Below are positions 54,930-63,133 of a stretch of 64,000 bases of DNA, in pieces. How positions within the stretch are numbered: the stretch's first letter is position 1; each line of letters opens with the position of its first letter. The notes beneath the pieces were generated by a model, which was given only the letters and a program-made list of their open reading frames with translations, was not told the origin of the DNA and did no database searches. The stretch spans positions 1,798,001-1,862,000 of the forward strand of contig OY970371.1 in NCBI GenBank assembly GCA_963718695.1, in the 5' to 3' direction. This stretch comes from Manganitrophus sp963718695. GTDB taxonomy: Bacteria > Nitrospirota > Nitrospiria > SBBL01 > Manganitrophaceae. A program made the position numbers and the translations under genes.

Positions 54930-55304
54930 CTAAATCAGAAGGGTCCGGTGGAGGATAAAAAGATCCTCGTGGGATTGCTTAATTGGATGATCTGAATCAA
55001 TTCGGGATGAGAAAATCGGTGGAGGAGCCTTGAGAGATTGGACAATGAGGGCCAATCCATCTTCCGCAAGAATAGCCGGCGCAGGAAGCTGCGGACCGCC
55101 GTGGAGCGCCCCTTGCTGGGTCGAGAGCTGACAGAAACTCTTGGCAAGCTCTGGAGAGGTGACATTCCTGCAGGGAACGGCGCAGCAATCTTCCGCTTTC
55201 GGCGCCCAATCGGGTACCATGCAGGCACTTGCGAGAGAAAGGGTAAGAAAGGAGACTGCGAGTGTAAAAAGAATCAGCAGTTTTATTTTTTTTCTATAAA
55301 ACAT
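54930..55304 (-). CDS. Small exported Cys-containing protein heading the cus operon
   Basis: 124 aa from ATG 55304 (GAGGG upstream). A signal segment (about residues 6-28) ends in SLASAC, perhaps a lipoprotein site. The mature part has a CC pair and further cysteines (EDCCAVPC, FCQL). The C-terminus is hydrophobic. Its place as the first gene of the cus operon, as in other cus clusters, suggests a periplasmic metal-binding role. I do not recognise a named family. Confidence 0.65.
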   Translation of the reverse strand: MFYRKKIKLLILFTLAVSFLTLSLASACMVPDWAPKAEDCCAVPCRNVTSPELAKSFCQLSTQQGALHGGPQLPAPAILAEDGLALIVQSLKAPPPIFSSRIDSDHPIKQSHEDLFILHRTLLI

Positions 55305-55326
55305 TTGTCCCTCATTCCTTGCTAGA

Positions 55327-55355
55327 AGGATACATGTATGACTATTCAATGTCAA
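55327..55355 (-). promoter_or_regulatory. Sigma-70 promoter of the cus operon
   Basis: Read leftwards: TTGACA, 17 bp, TATCCT, about 23 bp before the first gene of the operon. It does not resemble the two ECF-type promoters. Confidence 0.65.
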
Positions 55356-55935
55356 GCCGGGCGCTAATAGGAACCTCCTACTTACACAAATTTGGTATAT
55401 CCTATCCACATTATACTTGGAACTGCAAGTGGAACAACCGGGGATGACCGCGCGGGCTCATTTTATGAGATTCGATGTATTCCGTTCTGCTCCCTCCTAT
55501 TCCAGGAAAAATCTATAGAATCCCGTGGAATATTTAGATAATTTGTCGTGCATCTTCAATGGCCATTCCGGGAGGCGCGGACAGGTGAGGATCTCCTGCA
55601 GTGGAGCGGGTAACGCGGCAGAGACATTTTAAGATTACAAAAATATTTCGGTCTTGTTAATCAAATTTAAACCAATGGAAATACAGAAATGATCTCGTAT
55701 GATTTCCGTGGCTCTATAGGTTGATGAGTCTTAAGCAGCTGGCTTAACATAACTATATCTTTAATAATCTTTACTCCCCAGGATTCTATATTTCGAAGAT
55801 AGATAAGTGGAAAATGATTTTCTTGGATATTGTCTGAAGGTTGAAATTCTTATTTCAATATGTGATTCCTACACGACTTTTGTGCTGGGCGAAAGGGGAA
55901 AATTCTCTTGTCTGAATACATAAGATCCCAAAAAC

Positions 55936-55972
55936 AAAAAAGAGACCCCCACAAGAGCGGGGTCTCTTTTTT
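55936..55972. terminator. Bidirectional intrinsic terminator
   Basis: AAAAAAGAGACCCC, 9-nt loop, GGGGTCTCTTTTTT. A-tract and T-tract on both sides make it work in both directions; for the helicase gene it is the 3' end. Confidence 0.9.
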
Positions 55973-56010
55973 ATCATTCCGACGAACTCCTTCAACCGCC
56001 CGATTCAACC

Positions 56011-59000
56011 CTATCTTCCCAAACCTTTCTCCCTACCCAGCAATTCATAGTAACTGGACAGCCGCGCGTTCCTCTCCGCCGCCAATTGAATTTCCCGTTC
56101 CATCAGCTCAATCAGTTCAGGAATAGTGATCCCCTCCTTCCCCTTCAGCTTCCCGGGATACGACTCCATCGCCTCCTCGATCGCCTTCTTACAGAAGCCC
56201 TCCACCGTCTTCGCATTAAAAGTCGGCCGGCTATCGATATAATGAAACACCTCCTCATCGGTGAATATCTCAGGGAAAGAACGCTGATGGATCTGAGAGA
56301 AGAGGAAAGTATTCAACATAAAAGCCTTCCCGTTCTGGATGTCCGGAAAACCTGAAATCATTCTGGGCGAGACCACATCAAATATCTTCACGTTCTCCTT
56401 CAACCGCCTCAGATGCTGGATCACAGGTGACGCCGGTTTTACTTTCATCAACACCTTCTCCACCCGCTCAATCTCTTTGAGGTGCTGGGGAAAAAGAGGA
56501 CGAAGGCGTCCGGCCATTTGGAGCCGGACCTCCGCGTTATCCATCCCTTCGCTCATGAAACCATACTGGGTATAAAAGAGATTGAACCCCTTCAGGATCG
56601 ACTTTGTGGTGGCGACCAAGACCCGGCCCATCTCTTCATCCAAGCGATCGAAATCTCCGAGGATCTTGTACCGGTCCGACTTTTCCGTCTCCCCGGTCAC
56701 GGAGAACAGTGCGGCGGTCGTGGAAAGGAGGCTTTTTTGAGAAAAGCGGTATCGGCAGGAGACCAGAAGCGGCGTTTGGTGGGCCCGGGCGAGCTCCGCC
56801 ATCTTCCCCGCATAGTTTTCGAAACTGGCACACCTTGAAATCACCTTCCGGACCCGGTCGATATCCCCCTCCCTTATTTCAAGTTTGATTCCCCGCTCCG
56901 CCAGAAGCGCGGAGAGCCGCTGCACAATCCGGTCGGCGAAACGGAGGACGAGAGGGAAGTTGACCGACTCGGAAGCTTTGAAGATGATCCCGTACTCCGC
57001 CAGCGTCTGCGCCAGATCGACATTTTCCGAACCGATCTCACGGATCACGTCATGAAGACGCTGGGCCTCCGCTCCTTTCTGCTCCTCCTTCACGCACCGA
57101 AGGGCCTCAAGGGTCCTCGTCAGAAAGAGCGGATATTTGGCAAGGATCGAGGGACGGAAATGAACCAGATGATCTTTTTCCGTTCCGGTTTGATTGAGGT
57201 CCTTTTCAAGGAGGGCGATCAGATCGGGAAAGGTCTGCCTCTCCGATTGGATCCCCAAGGCGTCAACCAGGGTCTCGATGATCGCAACCCTTTTCTTCTC
57301 GATCTCCTCTTCCCGCCTCTCCCGTTCCGCTTGCGTTTTTCCTTCCTGACCCTCCAAAAAGTTGAGCAGCTCGAAATAGCGGACGGGCGCGAAAAATTGG
57401 GCCAGATCGTCCATGAGTCGGTGCCCCAGAATCCCGTCGAAGGACAGCACTTGAAGCAATCCGATCAAATCCTTCTTCTGATCCGGCCGGGCCGCGAGAT
57501 AAGGATGAGTCTCCGTCTCTTCGACGATTTGAAAACCCTTATGCACCTTGCGGGTCACGGTCTCTTGCATCGGAATCAAAGGGACGCCCCTGAGATGCGC
57601 ATACGCCGCCAGAAATTCCAATCGAAGTCTCCGGAACTCCGTCTCGATCTCTTCTCCCACCGCCCACCAGGCGCGGTCGCACGACCGGACCTTCCGAACC
57701 AAGTTGACGAACATGATCAGATTCAAAAACTGACCGATTTTTTCCAGCACCTCCAAGTTGGTGACCGATTCCAGGAGATTCGAATCGAGTTGCTTGGCGT
57801 TGATGTGAAAATGAACTTCCTCATCGGCGTTCAGCGCACGGTCGTAAGTCAGCGCCGGAGTCATTTCCTTGAGCAGGAGAAGGCAGGGAACAAGGGCGTC
57901 CAACTCCCTCGACCCCGGATGGACCAGCGGTTTTTCCAATCCGGTCAGGACCCGGACCTTCTCTTCCATCGGTTGCAAAAGCCGCGTATAGCCGATGCCC
58001 AACTTATGCAGGACGTCGATCAGGCCCGGTTGAATCTCCCTCCCCTCTTTATCCGAGCCGAGCCAGGGCTTGATCGGAAAGAGGCGGCTTTGGAGAACCG
58101 CCTGATAAAAGAGAGAAAGCACCGCTCCGGCGCAATCGGTGTAGATCAGCTCATGCATCCTCTTTCCGGAAGATTTCTCCCCCTCCTCCTCATCAACCGT
58201 CTCGGAGCCTTCCTTCGATGATTCGATCAAATTGAGCGAGACCAGCACCCCCGTACGGGATCCGCCGGCGGTCAGAAGAGGCAATAACCGATGCAGACTC
58301 AGGCCCCCGAGATCGGAATCGCAATAATAAGATTCGGCGAGAGTCCGCCCCATCCTTTCGGCGATATCGGGACAGGCATAAAGGAATGAGCCGATGTTGA
58401 TCCGATTCGTCGCCAGCAGATAGAGAAAATCGCCGGTGTCGTTATTGGCGGGGGTCGCCGAAAGCCGGTAATCGACCCAGAGGACGCGCCGCTTCTTCAG
58501 ATATCCATAAAGCGTCTCCATGGCCGAGGAGATGCCGCTTTCCGAATTCTTCAGAAAAGAAGACTCGTCCGAGACGATCATGAAATGAAACCCTCTCCGG
58601 ATCAGAATCTCCAAGGGATAGGTGATCTCCTCCTCTCCCTTTAATCCGAATTCATGCCGGCTGAGGACGACGCAATCGCCCTCCTGGACGGCGAGGGTGG
58701 GCAGCGTCTTCATCTGAATCTGATGCAATCTCTTTTCAGGAACGCCGATCTCGATCATGGAATTGATGACATTCCGACCGAGGTTGGCCTCGGTGAAATA
58801 GAGTGTGAGGAGCTTGATCGGAGGGCGTCGCCGCTTCGTCCACTTTTGATGGATCAGATGGGAGAACATTTTCAGGAAGATCGGGGTGGTGTAGGTCTTG
58901 CCGGCGCCGACCTGGGCGAAGTTGTTCAGCCGGAAAGGATGGTCTCTTTTTTCCGACAAGTGCGCCTGAAAACTCCCGTATGCGTAATAGAGCGCTTTCT

Positions 59001-59859
59001 CCTGCATCGGAGTCGGCGCCCCTGAAAGGCCCTGCGTGATCCGCTTGATCGTCTCCCGGAAGGCGAGATACTCCGGACGGTAATTCTCCGGGCCGGCCTT
59101 GTCGAGCATCTCCCTTTCGAGCGTCTTGGCTTCGGCGGAGATGAAATTGGACAGAGACGCCCAGGAGGCGATGGAGGAGAGATACATATTGGCGCACAGG
59201 GGGGCGATCCGGTCGAACGCCGCCAATGCCGCTGAGAGAGTGCCGCTGATCCTTGCTTCGCTTTGGGCGATTTTCAGAAACCCGACGATTCCTTGATTCT
59301 GAAGAGAGCCGCCACCCAGGAGCGATCCGATCTCAGTGAAGAGCCTTCCCAGCTTGCTGTTGTCCAGGACGACCGTATGGAGGTATTTGAAAAAGTTGTA
59401 ATCATAAGCCAACCGTTCCCATTCTTCTTTGGCGGTTTGGCTTTTCCCGGCGTTCCCGCCCTCGCGCGCCTTCGCTTTTTGATGATATCGCATTTCCAGA
59501 TCTCTCAATCTTTGCATCAGCCGTTTTACAGGGAAGATCGCCGTTTCGAAGCGTTCGATGAACCGCTCCCGAAACGCCGGCGCGTAAGGAAGGAGGAAAA
59601 GGCCGGCTTCGTGAGGGGAGGCCTCGATTCGGGACGCTTCTCTCTGCCGACCTGGGATGGAAAATGGGAGCCGGATCTCGGGGGCGGCCGGTATTCGGAC
59701 ACGCTGAATCGGATCGACCGGCTTCCAGAGATTGGATACCTCCGCTCCCACCAATTCTTCGACCCTGTCCGGGCGGTCTTCAACCTCCTTGAGTTTCGTC
59801 TGAAACCGCTGAAGCCGTTTCATCGCTTTCTGCAATTCTTTGGTTATATTTCCGCTCAT
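56011..59859 (-). CDS. Large SF2 helicase-like protein
   Basis: 1282 aa from ATG 59859, which has GGAG 6 nt upstream. Motif I is FAQVGAGKTYTT near residue 318, motif II is SDESSF near 431 (DESS instead of DEAH), motif III is SATP near 468, motif V is VATTKSILKGF near 1090 and motif VI is QMAGRLRP near 1118. About 570 residues lie between the two motor halves. No nuclease or methylase motif is seen. It looks like a DNA translocase or helicase of an element-linked system; I cannot name the family. Confidence 0.7.
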   Translation of the reverse strand: MSGNITKELQKAMKRLQRFQTKLKEVEDRPDRVEELVGAEVSNLWKPVDPIQRVRIPAAPEIRLPFSIPGRQREASRIEASPHEAGLFLLPYAPAFRERFIERFETAIFPVKRLMQRLRDLEMRYHQKAKAREGGNAGKSQTAKEEWERLAYDYNFFKYLHTVVLDNSKLGRLFTEIGSLLGGGSLQNQGIVGFLKIAQSEARISGTLSAALAAFDRIAPLCANMYLSSIASWASLSNFISAEAKTLEREMLDKAGPENYRPEYLAFRETIKRITQGLSGAPTPMQEKALYYAYGSFQAHLSEKRDHPFRLNNFAQVGAGKTYTTPIFLKMFSHLIHQKWTKRRRPPIKLLTLYFTEANLGRNVINSMIEIGVPEKRLHQIQMKTLPTLAVQEGDCVVLSRHEFGLKGEEEITYPLEILIRRGFHFMIVSDESSFLKNSESGISSAMETLYGYLKKRRVLWVDYRLSATPANNDTGDFLYLLATNRINIGSFLYACPDIAERMGRTLAESYYCDSDLGGLSLHRLLPLLTAGGSRTGVLVSLNLIESSKEGSETVDEEEGEKSSGKRMHELIYTDCAGAVLSLFYQAVLQSRLFPIKPWLGSDKEGREIQPGLIDVLHKLGIGYTRLLQPMEEKVRVLTGLEKPLVHPGSRELDALVPCLLLLKEMTPALTYDRALNADEEVHFHINAKQLDSNLLESVTNLEVLEKIGQFLNLIMFVNLVRKVRSCDRAWWAVGEEIETEFRRLRLEFLAAYAHLRGVPLIPMQETVTRKVHKGFQIVEETETHPYLAARPDQKKDLIGLLQVLSFDGILGHRLMDDLAQFFAPVRYFELLNFLEGQEGKTQAERERREEEIEKKRVAIIETLVDALGIQSERQTFPDLIALLEKDLNQTGTEKDHLVHFRPSILAKYPLFLTRTLEALRCVKEEQKGAEAQRLHDVIREIGSENVDLAQTLAEYGIIFKASESVNFPLVLRFADRIVQRLSALLAERGIKLEIREGDIDRVRKVISRCASFENYAGKMAELARAHQTPLLVSCRYRFSQKSLLSTTAALFSVTGETEKSDRYKILGDFDRLDEEMGRVLVATTKSILKGFNLFYTQYGFMSEGMDNAEVRLQMAGRLRPLFPQHLKEIERVEKVLMKVKPASPVIQHLRRLKENVKIFDVVSPRMISGFPDIQNGKAFMLNTFLFSQIHQRSFPEIFTDEEVFHYIDSRPTFNAKTVEGFCKKAIEEAMESYPGKLKGKEGITIPELIELMEREIQLAAERNARLSSYYELLGREKGLGR

Positions 59860-59888
59860 GAACATCTCCGTGATGGTCTCAAATAATG

Positions 59889-59927
59889 AAGAGGCCCGGC
59901 CTCCCTCATCCGGAAACCGGACCTCTT
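59889..59927. terminator. Hairpin before the helicase gene
   Basis: AAGAGGCCCGG, a 17-nt loop, CCGGACCTCTT (one C-A mismatch) followed by TA. It lies 30 bp before the helicase start and may end transcription from the upstream gene. Confidence 0.6.
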
Positions 59928-59981
59928 TATCACAGCAAATTCGCCCGAAGCCTTCTACCCCGGCCCGGCCGCTTTCGACTT

Positions 59982-60196
59982 CTACGCCGGTTCGACATTA
60001 CACTTTACGCTGACTCTCCTTACCGGGTGGGTCTTATAAGCCGTCCTGATCTCGATCCACTGCCCGTCGTTGAAAGGCTCCGACAGGATGATCCTTTCCT
60101 GCGCCCTTTCCCTCTCTTCCACCTTACCCGTTGTCCGACCGTGAAAGTATGTCTTCCGAATCGGAACATTCTTCTTTCCTCCTGATCCATCCCCAT
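59982..60196 (-). pseudogene. Small gene of about 71 codons with an apparent 1-nt deletion
   Basis: From ATG 60196 (overlapping the previous stop as TAATG; GGAGG upstream) the first frame gives MGMDQEERRMFRFGRHTFTV then GQRV; the second frame continues VEERERAQERIILSEPFNDG and ends VKCNVEPA. The length 215 nt is 3n+2. One missing G in GTAAGGTGG would join both halves. No known family. Confidence 0.5.
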
Positions 60197-61365
60197 TATC
60201 GCTCCTCCGGATAACAGAGGGTCACGATCCATCCTTCGGGGTGTCTTTCTGGGATGCCCCAAATCTCCCCCGTGGAATGCGGATAGTGAATGATCCCGGA
60301 GATCCCTTTCGCGAAAGCCATGGAGACCGATTCCAGAATGCGGCTGCAATCCGGAAGGGAGGCGACTCTGCTCGTGGCGACGAACCGGACCGATCGCGGC
60401 GCCGGTTTGTAATTCTCGTATTCCGGCGGAGTGGGACATTTCTTCAGCCGCAGAAACCGGAGCATCCATTCCACCCCCCAATCCCCGCAATGCCCGCAGT
60501 AGGCCATTCCGGAGACCTCATCACAGGAGGCCAAATAAGCCCTCGCCTCGTCGATCGTCGCCGGGTCCTTTTCATAACAATTGGCGCAGAACGGGCAGAC
60601 CGGATAATTGCAGGAAGGGCAGGACAATATCTCCGGTCTGGCGATCGGCCGTTCGAATTTCACTTCTCCGCCGTGTATCCCGCAGTAAAACCCTTCCATC
60701 CGGATCAGAGATAACGCGGCTTCTTTCTCCAAGTGGGCCGCCTCCCGATAGAGCGACGCGATCCTCTCGTCGATCGCGCGGTCCCGGTCGTCCTTCGGAG
60801 GAGGAGAGCCGGCGCCGCGGCCGGTCTTTCGGACTAGCTCGTTGGCCTCCTCCATCGAAGCCTTGACCCGGTTTGCGATATCGGCCGGAATATGACGGCT
60901 GTTTCCGCTCTGAATGTACCGGCCGCTCCCGTCCACCGGAGGGTAGGTGATGAGGGAGAAGCCGAGCGCCACGCCGGCGTCGTCTTCCGGATCGATATGA
61001 TTCCACAGCAAGGGGAGATGAATGCCGCTTGTGCCCTTCGTTTGTGTGCCGGTCAGAAACGCGATCTCCTCTTCGGCGTATCTCGTTCTTAATTCTTCCT
61101 CCCGTTCGGGGACCGGATTCCCCGACAACCATTTCGCAAGGTCGTCGCATCCGATTCCTTCTCTGATCTCCCGCCAATCCCGCGCAGGAAGATGCCCTTC
61201 GAGCCACCCCACGAAGCTTTCCCTTCGCTCACCTCCGACCTTCGATTGCTCGATGTAATATTCTCTCTCGCGCTCGATGATCCGGTCGAAATGCTCTTCC
61301 CTCAGCGCCTCATAAAGATTGCATCCCATCCGGCTCGTTAATTCGTATCGGAATTTCACCGCCAT
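60196..61365 (-). CDS. Zinc-ribbon protein of unknown function
   Basis: 389 aa. Residues 1-100 are charged and helical. The cysteine clusters CPSCNYPVCPFCANC (near 247-261) and YCGHCGD (near 288) look like a treble-clef or zinc ribbon. The C-terminal part has RFVATSRVASLPDCSRILESVSMAFAKGISGIIHYPHS. AAGGAG precedes the ATG. It lies between a GHKL ATPase and the helicase; I know of no named family. Confidence 0.65.
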   Translation of the reverse strand: MAVKFRYELTSRMGCNLYEALREEHFDRIIEREREYYIEQSKVGGERRESFVGWLEGHLPARDWREIREGIGCDDLAKWLSGNPVPEREEELRTRYAEEEIAFLTGTQTKGTSGIHLPLLWNHIDPEDDAGVALGFSLITYPPVDGSGRYIQSGNSRHIPADIANRVKASMEEANELVRKTGRGAGSPPPKDDRDRAIDERIASLYREAAHLEKEAALSLIRMEGFYCGIHGGEVKFERPIARPEILSCPSCNYPVCPFCANCYEKDPATIDEARAYLASCDEVSGMAYCGHCGDWGVEWMLRFLRLKKCPTPPEYENYKPAPRSVRFVATSRVASLPDCSRILESVSMAFAKGISGIIHYPHSTGEIWGIPERHPEGWIVTLCYPEER

Positions 61366-61376
61366 GACGTCTCCTT

Positions 61377-61418
61377 AAAAAAAGAGGGGCCTCCTCGTGT
61401 CGGCGAAGAGAGCCCCTC
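61377..61418 (-). terminator. Intrinsic terminator between the ATPase and zinc-ribbon genes
   Basis: Read leftwards: GAGGGGC, a 21-nt loop, GCCCCTC, then seven T. The T-tract ends just before the ribosome-binding site of the zinc-ribbon gene, so it may attenuate that gene. Confidence 0.65.
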
Positions 61419-61434
61419 CCGGATCTTTCTTTTC

Positions 61435-63090
61435 TTATTTCTTCGTGGGGAGTTCTCTGACCTGAATCCCTCCTTTTTTAACTTCCACCACGAACCGGCC
61501 TCCGTCGAGCGCTTCTGTATATTCCCGAAGCGCACTCCGGATTAGAGCGCCCGGATCTCCCATGATGATCGCGAGATTCGCCCGGAAGTTCTCCATCGCC
61601 GCATCGAAGCCGGAAGCGTCGAAGTCGTCTCCCTCGGTTTGGAAGTAAAAGGCCTGGTCGATCGGATAATCCCGGTGCAGCGGCCGGTCGATGATCCAGA
61701 AGGTGTCGTTGAGGAAGGCGTCTTCCGTGATCTGTCGTGTCCCGTATCCCTCCAGCTTGAGGGAAAACCGTTTGCACATAACGACCCTCTTCCCCCACCA
61801 GGCGCCTTCCGCCACGATGTCGCCCTGATCGGCCGATGCCGATACTTCGCGCTTATAGAAAGCCTCGATCTCTTCGCCGAAGGGCGACCTGGAGAACCAG
61901 TGATCCGGATCGTTCCAGGCATCCAGGATCGGCAGACCGAAGACATACATGGCGAAGAGGTGATCGAGGATCTCCTCGGCCGGATAGAGACCCGATCCAT
62001 CCTTCAGGAAGCGCAGCTCCGTGTCGGCGGTGGGAATTTCCACAGGGGAGCCGAACTCGATCTCCCCGGTCTCCCCCTCGTAATGGGACAGATGCATCGG
62101 AGCGATCAGCCGACGCCAGCGGGACGCCGGGATCGGAAGATCCCGGACGGCTTCATAACATCCCCACTCCAGGAGGCATTCGAAATACTTCCAGGCCTCT
62201 CCCGATGCCGCGATCTGATCCGCCGTGGCTTTGACGACCCCGTTTTCAAGCGATCTGATCCTCTCCGAGGTCCTGGCGGAATCGTACAACCTGTTCCGGT
62301 CCGGCACCCGGACGCGCCATCGGTCGCCGCACAAATGCATATACACCCGCATCCCCCTCCGGCTGAAGTTCGGCCATGTCCGCGAACCGTCTTCCGCGCT
62401 TGAGAGGACCAGGCCCTGCAGGAACGTCGCTCCTTTCGTGGTAAAGGAACTCTCCGGGTTCAACTCCACCAGAGCGACGCCGTCCGGAAGTTCGAACCGG
62501 AGCCCCTCCCAGATGTCCAGCGCATACGGCCGCTTCAGCGACTCGGCATTCAGATACACCGGAACCGGGAATCCTCGGACGATCGCTTCGAGCGCCTCTT
62601 TGAGCTTCCCGATCCGGTTTTCTTCCCCGGCGTCCACGATCGAATTCTTCAAATGCAGGACGATCGAGGTTCCCGACTGGATAACGCATGGCTGCAGCGC
62701 GACCGGCTCGCCGGAGAGAATCCGGCCGCTGTGCAGCACCGCCCTCCGTCCCCGCGATCTGATCTCAACGGTTACGGCCGCGTACAGCGCCGCGTAGAAT
62801 CCCAGCCCGAACGGATTTTCCCGCTCGATCACCTCCGGCTCCCATCCCGATCCGCCCAGGGTGAGAAGCAATTGAAAGTCCGCGATGCCCGATCCGTTGT
62901 CGTCGATCCGGAAATAGTTCGGATCGCTCCGGTCGATATGAATATTGATCCGGGTGGCCCCCGCGCGCCTAGCGTTCTGCAAGAGCTCCCTGATCCAGAT
63001 CTGGTCCCCGGAGAAAACCTCGCCGAAATTTTTCATCATGGCGTTTAAATTCACGTCGATCTTGATCGATCGATTCTCTTCGATTTGCAT
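61435..63090 (-). CDS. GHKL (Hsp90-like) ATPase
   Basis: 551 aa from ATG 63090 (GGGAGG 9 nt upstream); a start 21 nt earlier is possible. The ATP-binding fold has the N box ELLQNARRAGA (N39), the G1 box DDNGSGI (64-69), GGSGW (79-83) and FGLGF (94-98), as in Hsp90, MutL and histidine kinases. No His kinase or MutL part follows; the C-terminal two thirds match nothing I know. Such ATPases occur in some defence and chaperone systems. Confidence 0.75.
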   Translation of the reverse strand: MQIEENRSIKIDVNLNAMMKNFGEVFSGDQIWIRELLQNARRAGATRINIHIDRSDPNYFRIDDNGSGIADFQLLLTLGGSGWEPEVIERENPFGLGFYAALYAAVTVEIRSRGRRAVLHSGRILSGEPVALQPCVIQSGTSIVLHLKNSIVDAGEENRIGKLKEALEAIVRGFPVPVYLNAESLKRPYALDIWEGLRFELPDGVALVELNPESSFTTKGATFLQGLVLSSAEDGSRTWPNFSRRGMRVYMHLCGDRWRVRVPDRNRLYDSARTSERIRSLENGVVKATADQIAASGEAWKYFECLLEWGCYEAVRDLPIPASRWRRLIAPMHLSHYEGETGEIEFGSPVEIPTADTELRFLKDGSGLYPAEEILDHLFAMYVFGLPILDAWNDPDHWFSRSPFGEEIEAFYKREVSASADQGDIVAEGAWWGKRVVMCKRFSLKLEGYGTRQITEDAFLNDTFWIIDRPLHRDYPIDQAFYFQTEGDDFDASGFDAAMENFRANLAIIMGDPGALIRSALREYTEALDGGRFVVEVKKGGIQVRELPTKK

Positions 63091-63133
63091 CCGTCGCCGC
63101 CTCCCTTTCATCTATTGCATTAATTACATTCGG

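Larger units (their letters stand above)
55305..56010. other. AT-rich gene-free stretch at the cargo/backbone boundary
   Basis: 706 bp. It holds the cus promoter at its left end and a bidirectional terminator at its right end. In between I see no open frame of note and no clear insertion-sequence ends. The base composition is clearly lower in GC than on both sides. Confidence 0.6.

Noticed and set aside
57052..58221. 389-residue frame opposite to the helicase gene
   Set aside because: Antisense shadow with Arg/Gln-rich low-quality sequence.
60020..60490. 156-residue leftward frame
   Set aside because: Its first part lies in the zinc-ribbon gene; only the last part, up to the indel, belongs to the small gene starting at 60196.
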